This document shows, piece after piece, positions 6,327 to 10,333 of a DNA stretch of 10,333 nt (position 1 is its first letter; each line of letters opens with the position of its first letter). Under the pieces are notes generated by a model that was not told the origin of the DNA, made no database searches, and saw only the letters and a list, made by a program, of their open reading frames with translations. The translations under genes and the position numbers were made by a program. Source of the stretch: Flavobacteriales bacterium (GTDB lineage: Bacteria; Bacteroidota; Bacteroidia; Flavobacteriales_F; PHOS-HE28); NCBI GenBank assembly GCA_025455765.1, contig JALOLX010000026.1, positions 1-10,333 of the forward strand. The letters run 5' to 3'.

Positions 6327-7766
6327 TCCGGGCATGGCACAGGGCATGGCTCCAGGTGCACCGGGCGCACGCCGTTCCTTGTCCGGCCGCTTGCCCTTGC
6401 AGAACGGGCTCCGGTGGATGAGCCATTTCACGCGGAAGTACAGATCGATGGACCTGACATCACGCCTTCCGAAGAGCGGGCGCAGGTCATCACTTCCGAT
6501 CATGATGCCGTTCACGCGCAAACTGGCGCCGATACCGGGTCGTCGCAGGTCGTACTCCTGAAGGGTGATGGGGATCGCCACTTCCAGGTAGCGGGTCTCC
6601 CAACGCGGTACCAAGGCCATCACGTTCGCCCTTCGCAGGCGGTTGCCATTGGGGAAGCTCAGGTGCTGAACACCAGTGAACCCGAGGAACACCCGTTGTG
6701 CAAGGCGATGATCGTATTGCACGGCGATCGCAGTAGGCGCTCCGATGCGCATGCCGGTGGTCGGTCGATGATCGACCGCAGTGCTTAACAGACTATCCAG
6801 TTCATCCAGACCTTCTATGCCCGTTGCATTGTAGTTGGGCAGTGCGAGTGCGCCTGCTTCGAAGGTGCCCGCGCGTGCTTCACGGAAGCGGATGCCACCC
6901 AGATCGAGCAGTGACACGCCGATGCGGTAGCGATAGGCCAACGGGGTGCAACCTCTACCGCTGCGGTGCGGCATGTAGCCATCGGCCTCATCGATGCTGC
7001 GCTCATAGACCACGCCCAGATCACCACCGAACCCACGTCCAGCAGCCACTTCAGGAGCGGCGAGACCATATGCACCGGAGATGCGATGGAACTCCAGGCG
7101 CGCACTGTCCATGCTGGTGTAGGACAGTTCATCAAGGTTGAAGGCAGCGCCAGCATGGGCGATCATGTAACGTGCTGTGATCCCCACTGACAGCAGGTTG
7201 AAGTCGCGTGCCATGAGCAGGTGGGCATACGAGACCGATGCTTCGGTCCAGGCGGCAGCCATTACACGTGGTCCACCGAGGTCCTGGCGTACGTTGCGCT
7301 GTTCAGCGAAGCCGAATCCATGGAAGATGTGCCGCCCCAGCTGTGCCGGCACATCGGTGATGCTGACGTGCGCCCGGGAGCGAATGCCAACGCCAATGGT
7401 ACCGCGCCCAAGCGACAGCGCCATACCTGGACCCAGCACGGAAGCCTGGACCACCGCGCGCTTATCGTTCGGCGAAAGCAGTTCCCGTACGCTCCAAGTA
7501 CCGGGTGCAGAACCCTGAACACTGTTGCGCAGTTCACCGGCAAGGCTGCGTTCATTCACTGAGGCGCTTACGAGGTCGTTCCAAGCGCGCAGATCGGCAC
7601 CGAACAAGCGGATGTCCATGTAAAGCCATTGGGTGGCACCTCGCGCCGGGTTCAACGCGATGGCATCCGTGCCTGCATAGTTGCCCAGGGCAATGCCGAA
7701 CTGTTCCTGAGCATGGAGCACCACGACGAACAGAACGCCCAGTAGGGAGAGTACGGGCTTGCGCAT
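6312..7766 (-). CDS. DUF5723-like outer-membrane beta-barrel protein
   Basis: This 484-residue protein is probably exported to the outer membrane. It begins with a signal peptide: MRKP, a hydrophobic core to about residue 17 and a likely cut after HAQ at 18-20. The mature start, FGIALGNYAGTDAIALNPA from 23, resembles the SNYAG...NP opening of DUF5723 proteins, which are Bacteroidota-specific and of unknown function. The rest alternates short amphipathic, strand-like segments rich in Gly, Ala and Tyr, with a final strand IDLYFRVKWL, consistent with a beta-barrel. About 35 basic then Pro/Gly/Ala-rich residues follow that strand, an odd tail for a barrel. I chose the ATG at 7766 because it gives a clean signal peptide; a GTG at 7787 is also possible. 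It lies 69 bases after the FKBP-like gene on the same strand, so co-transcription is possible. The family call is from memory of the N-terminal pattern. Confidence 0.65.
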   Translation of the reverse strand: MRKPVLSLLGVLFVVVLHAQEQFGIALGNYAGTDAIALNPARGATQWLYMDIRLFGADLRAWNDLVSASVNERSLAGELRNSVQGSAPGTWSVRELLSPNDKRAVVQASVLGPGMALSLGRGTIGVGIRSRAHVSITDVPAQLGRHIFHGFGFAEQRNVRQDLGGPRVMAAAWTEASVSYAHLLMARDFNLLSVGITARYMIAHAGAAFNLDELSYTSMDSARLEFHRISGAYGLAAPEVAAGRGFGGDLGVVYERSIDEADGYMPHRSGRGCTPLAYRYRIGVSLLDLGGIRFREARAGTFEAGALALPNYNATGIEGLDELDSLLSTAVDHRPTTGMRIGAPTAIAVQYDHRLAQRVFLGFTGVQHLSFPNGNRLRRANVMALVPRWETRYLEVAIPITLQEYDLRRPGIGASLRVNGIMIGSDDLRPLFGRRDVRSIDLYFRVKWLIHRSPFCKGKRPDKERRAPGAPGAMPCAMPGSSGG

Positions 7767-7835
7767 GCGCCTGTATACGGGAAGCACGCCTGCAAGGTTG
7801 GCAGCGTACTTGTCCGGAGCAGGCCGGGTGCGTGA

Positions 7836-8726
7836 TCAGCGGGCGCCTTTGACCGAAGCTTGTGGCCGGGAGATGCTGACCGACCGGATGTGATAGCGCA
7901 TGGGGCAATATGGAGGCACGAGCCCTTCCACCCCATCGGCACCGAACGCATAGGCTGCGGGAAGAATGATGGTGCCGCTGCCACCGTTGCCGAAGAGGTT
8001 GGCCGCGATCTCCAGGCCATTGATCACCTGTTCGGTATCGCCATAGCGCCAATCGTAGGTACCACCGTGCCGGTCGCTATCGTCCACCACCACCCCATCC
8101 TCCAGGCGCCGTCCTTCGCAGCGGATGCTGACCAGATCGCCTTTGCGCACCGGCAACGTGTCGATGGGAAGCCCTTCAACACGGTAGAAGACAAGGCTGG
8201 TCCCCCATCGCACGAAGGCGGCCGTGTCCTGTTGGGCCAACCAAGCCGTGATCAGCCGCAGTTCGTACCCTTCCGGATCACCCATGCGTGCCGCCTCCCT
8301 GCGTGCAGCGATCTCGGAGGGCGTGATCAGATCGACCATGAGCAGTTCGGCACGCAGCGGACCAGCACCCACGCTGGAAGGAGCGGCAGTGCGCGTCAGT
8401 TGTTCCCAAGGGAACGCGTCGCCGGGCGCGATCAGGCTCATGCTGTCGCCTTCGTGCAAGCGCTCCAGGGCCACACGCATGACATCCGTGCGGAGGTCGC
8501 GAACGGCATAGTGCTGTTCGGTACTGAAGAATGAACCGGCCGGTGAATCAGGCATGGCAATGCGGATCCGCATCCGCACGCTGTCCTCATCGGTGGCTAC
8601 ACGGGTGCCTTCTCCCAAGGCATGTAAGCGCAGGTGTACACCATCCTCCACTTCCGTGAAGCCATCATGCTCAGCACTTGCACACGCGGCCAGTGCGAGG
8701 AGAGAACAGATGTGTAAGACTTTCAT
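7836..8726 (-). CDS. Two-domain FKBP-like lipoprotein
   Basis: This 296-residue protein has a lipoprotein signal with lipobox LAAC, lipidated at Cys15, so it is likely anchored in the envelope facing the periplasm. Two FKBP-type peptidyl-prolyl isomerase domains are suggested. The first (about 28-133) is degenerate, with the recognisable stretch ALERLHEGDSMSLIAPGDAF. The second (about 193-285) is clearer: KGDLVSIRCEGRRLEDGVVV, then VINGLEIAANLFGNGGSGTI and PAAYAFGADG, matching the FKBP order. The conserved Trp and the AYG tyrosine of active FKBPs appear altered (AFG here), so isomerase activity may be weak and a chaperone role is possible. The ATG overlaps the gldI stop (ATGA), so the gene is coupled to gldI. 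A tandem GldI/FKBP-lipoprotein arrangement suggests joint action on exported or gliding-machinery proteins, but that is inference. Confidence 0.75.
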   Translation of the reverse strand: MKVLHICSLLALAACASAEHDGFTEVEDGVHLRLHALGEGTRVATDEDSVRMRIRIAMPDSPAGSFFSTEQHYAVRDLRTDVMRVALERLHEGDSMSLIAPGDAFPWEQLTRTAAPSSVGAGPLRAELLMVDLITPSEIAARREAARMGDPEGYELRLITAWLAQQDTAAFVRWGTSLVFYRVEGLPIDTLPVRKGDLVSIRCEGRRLEDGVVVDDSDRHGGTYDWRYGDTEQVINGLEIAANLFGNGGSGTIILPAAYAFGADGVEGLVPPYCPMRYHIRSVSISRPQASVKGAR

Positions 8727-9253
8727 CGCCGATCGGTCACCTTGGCCACACCGACCCGATAGACCACCGAGCTCCGCATGGGGATACGGTCGCGGTCACC
8801 GGCGATGCCGTGTGCGCGGAAGGAAGGCAGGATGAAGACAGCGCTATCGCCCGGGCTCAGTAGTTGGACCGCCTCATGCAAGCCGCTCTCCACATCGTCA
8901 TGCTCCACCTTGAAGGACTCCGCACCCTGTTCGGCGGTGGAATAGGCGGTGTCGCCGTTCAACAGTTCCATGCGGTAGTGCAGTGTTGCCCATTGCTCTG
9001 GACGTATGGTGGGGCCTGGTGCATCGCGCAGGATCACATAGCGCACTCCTCGGGGACTCCGCTGGAAGGGCAGACCACTGCGGCGCACATACCGGTCGAT
9101 CTGACGTTCCTCCTCCTTCAGTGCATCCTGATTGTCCTTGATCAGCTGCTCCAGTTGCGGCGAAGGCCGTGGCTTGTTGGAGAGCTTGCCTTGTCGATCG
9201 CCACAGCCGATGAGCAGCGCCATCGCCATTGCAAAGAACGTTCGGACCATCAT
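8723..9253 (-). CDS. gldI: GldI-like FKBP-type lipoprotein (gliding motility-associated)
   Basis: GldI is a lipoprotein related to FKBP peptidyl-prolyl isomerases and needed for gliding motility in Flavobacterium johnsoniae; it probably helps fold or assemble envelope proteins. The 176-residue protein has a lipobox LIGC, lipidated at Cys17. Next is a polar, charged helical segment (about 31-57, QLIKDNQDALKEEERQID) like that of GldI, then an FKBP-like domain (about 68-172). The block from GAESFKVEHDDVESGLHEA (109-127) through AVFILPSFRAHG (138-149) matches GldI closely as I remember it. The usual FKBP Tyr in the AYG turn is His148 here, and the active-site Trp position is Leu. Length fits the family. 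The start ATG overlaps the upstream phosphoesterase stop and its own stop overlaps the next start, both as ATGA, so it is the middle gene of a coupled operon. Whether the organism glides cannot be told from this window. Confidence 0.8.
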   Translation of the reverse strand: MMVRTFFAMAMALLIGCGDRQGKLSNKPRPSPQLEQLIKDNQDALKEEERQIDRYVRRSGLPFQRSPRGVRYVILRDAPGPTIRPEQWATLHYRMELLNGDTAYSTAEQGAESFKVEHDDVESGLHEAVQLLSPGDSAVFILPSFRAHGIAGDRDRIPMRSSVVYRVGVAKVTDRR

Positions 9254-10269
9254 TGGGCAAGGAGTTCGGGTAGCAACTGCTGAAAGCGTACGATGGCCTG
9301 CTCAATGGTACCGTTGAACCTGCCCCCTGCGGCGTTGGCATGGCCGCCACCATCGAAGTGCGCGCGGAGGAAGCGGTCCACGGCGAGGCTGCCTTTGGAG
9401 CGCAGGCTGAGCTTCACGCCATCGGGCCGCTCCATGAAGAACGCAGAAAGTCGCATGCCACGCAGCGATAAGCCGTAGTTGACGAATCCTTCGGTATCAC
9501 CCTGCTGGTGGTGATGGCGCTCAAGGTCCTCCTTGGAAAGACTGAGGATCACGGTGGCCTGCTCTGGCAGGACGGTCATCCGTTCAGAAAGCAGAAAGCC
9601 CAGAAGCCGCAGCCGGGACACGGTATTGTCGTCCTGGATGGCCTGGTGCACCTGTTCGATCTGCACGCCTAGGTCCATCAACCAGCCAGCTGTGCGCATC
9701 GTATGGCTATCGGTGCTCCGAAAACGGAACGAACCGGTGTCGGTGACCAGGCCCGTGTACAGGCACGTAGCCACGGCCTGGTCCACGGTACCCTCCCAAT
9801 CCAGGGCCCGCAGGATATCGGCCACCATCCCACATGTTGCACAGGATGTGACGTCGGAGAAGGCCACTTCGAAGCACTGTTCCGGATCCTGGTGATGATC
9901 GATGAGCACCTTGGGCACAGTGGCCGCGCGTACTGCTTTCTCCATGCCGCCCGTGCGGTCCAGGCGGTTCAGATCAAGGATGAAGATGACCTCCGCCTCT
10001 TCGATGAACGCGTCGCATTGCGCAGCATTCCGCTTGTGGTCCAAGACATCGGCGATCCCTGGCAGAAAGTTCAGGAAAGGCGCGGGCGGGTCGGGGGTGA
10101 GCACTTGGGCGCTATGCCCTTTTGCACGCAATGCCCCAGCCAACGCCAGCGAAGAACCCATGGCGTCGCCGTCCGGGTTCTGGTGGGTGATGATGACGCA
10201 GCGTTTGGACGAGGTCAACAGTCGCTGCAGGTCCGCCAATGCGTGGGCAGAACGTTCAAGGAAGGCCAT
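9250..10269 (-). CDS. nrnA: DHH/DHHA1 phosphoesterase, NrnA-like (nanoRNase/pAp phosphatase)
   Basis: Members of this family degrade short oligonucleotides (nanoRNA) and/or 3'-phosphoadenosine 5'-phosphate (pAp), using metal ions in the cytoplasm. The 339-residue protein shows the expected DHH order: motif I HQNPDGDAMGSSLAL at 29-43, motif II FILDLN at 96-101, the name-giving IDHH at 123-126 (Asp124, His125, His126), and motif IV GLVTDTGSFRF at 173-183. The DHHA1 nucleic-acid-binding part ends with GGGHANAAGG at 307-316. All metal-binding residues appear present. I start at ATG 10269. A TTG three codons upstream (10278) is less likely because it lies within the TACCTTTG promoter element. It is the first gene of the operon with gldI and an FKBP-like gene, joined by an ATGA overlap. 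I recall the same linkage of this phosphoesterase and gldI in other Flavobacteriia. RNA, pAp and cyclic dinucleotide substrates cannot be told apart from sequence alone. Confidence 0.9.
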   Translation of the reverse strand: MAFLERSAHALADLQRLLTSSKRCVIITHQNPDGDAMGSSLALAGALRAKGHSAQVLTPDPPAPFLNFLPGIADVLDHKRNAAQCDAFIEEAEVIFILDLNRLDRTGGMEKAVRAATVPKVLIDHHQDPEQCFEVAFSDVTSCATCGMVADILRALDWEGTVDQAVATCLYTGLVTDTGSFRFRSTDSHTMRTAGWLMDLGVQIEQVHQAIQDDNTVSRLRLLGFLLSERMTVLPEQATVILSLSKEDLERHHHQQGDTEGFVNYGLSLRGMRLSAFFMERPDGVKLSLRSKGSLAVDRFLRAHFDGGGHANAAGGRFNGTIEQAIVRFQQLLPELLAQ

Positions 10270-10275
10270 GTACGG

Positions 10276-10283
10276 CAAAGGTA
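10276..10283 (-). promoter_or_regulatory. Bacteroidota -7 promoter element of the nrnA-gldI operon
   Basis: The minus strand reads TACCTTTG, an exact TAnnTTTG match, six bases before the ATG at 10269. A TTG 19-21 bases upstream was not found. Its position supports the ATG over the in-frame TTG at 10278, and implies a very short leader. It lies five bases after the stop codon of the upstream gene fragment. Confidence 0.45.
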
Positions 10284-10288
10284 CCCCG

Positions 10289-10333
10289 TCAGAAGCCCAT
10301 TTGAGGGGTCGGCATGTGTTCGATGAGGATCCC
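10289..10333 (-). CDS. 3' end of an unidentified minus-strand gene
   Basis: The minus strand is open from the right edge to a TGA at 10289-10291, giving the 14 residues GILIEHMPTPQMGF before the stop. The GILIEHM run resembles the last strand of glyoxalase/VOC-fold proteins, which often end with DPDGxxIE-type segments, but 14 codons are too few for a real call and the open frame may be chance. Confidence 0.25.
   Translation of the reverse strand, partial: GILIEHMPTPQMGF

Noticed and set aside
6330..6350. Direct repeat of GGGCATGGC (two copies, three bases apart)
   Set aside because: It is short and explained by the AMPCAMPG run in the low-complexity tail of the minus-strand protein; no mobile element or array surrounds it.
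7860..8534. A 224-codon plus-strand frame opposite the FKBP-like lipoprotein
   Set aside because: It is antisense to a gene with a lipobox and FKBP motifs; its composition (His, Asp, Val rich) is typical of shadow frames.
9703..10326. A 207-codon plus-strand frame opposite nrnA
   Set aside because: It is antisense to a gene with a full DHH/DHHA1 motif set and shows no domain of its own.

Overview
The window looks like chromosomal housekeeping DNA from a high-GC (roughly 60%) member of the Bacteroidota, most likely a Flavobacteriales-type lineage. Four things point there: a GldI-like gliding-motility lipoprotein, a DUF5723-type outer-membrane protein, the lack of Shine-Dalgarno sequences before the starts, and promoter-like elements of the Bacteroidota form (TTG, 19-21 bases, TAnnTTTG) before several genes. 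The lineage is an inference from gene content. No rRNA, tRNA, CRISPR array, insertion sequence or phage gene was seen.

Layout. (1) Bases 1-248, minus strand: the 5' part of prmC (release-factor glutamine methyltransferase), divergent from the next block. (2) 315-2862, plus strand: a tightly overlapping operon of ribD (riboflavin synthesis), an EamA-family membrane transporter and a YigZ/IMPACT protein. (3) 2854-3264, minus strand: a YbgC-like hotdog thioesterase, convergent with yigZ and overlapping its end. (4) 3265-3665: a 401-base gene-free stretch with an AT-rich tract and one near-consensus DnaA box. It probably holds the dnaA control region and could be part of an origin. (5) 3666-5096, plus strand: complete dnaA, followed by a clear rho-independent terminator. 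(6) 5165-6326, plus strand: a low-molecular-weight protein tyrosine phosphatase overlapping a divergent RsmI-like tetrapyrrole-methylase-fold methyltransferase. (7) 6312-10269, minus strand: an NrnA-like DHH/DHHA1 phosphoesterase, gldI and a two-domain FKBP-like lipoprotein, joined by ATGA overlaps, then a DUF5723-like outer-membrane protein 69 bases downstream. A 14-codon 3' end of another minus-strand gene lies at the right edge.

The plus-strand genes serve cofactor synthesis, replication initiation and nucleic-acid modification. The minus-strand operon joins nucleotide turnover to cell-envelope lipoproteins, probably connected with gliding or type IX secretion through GldI. I do not see a clearly new biological system. 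The points most worth a second look are the dnaA upstream region, promoter elements lying almost on top of start codons, the divergent methyltransferase, and the tandem FKBP-like lipoproteins with altered active-site positions.
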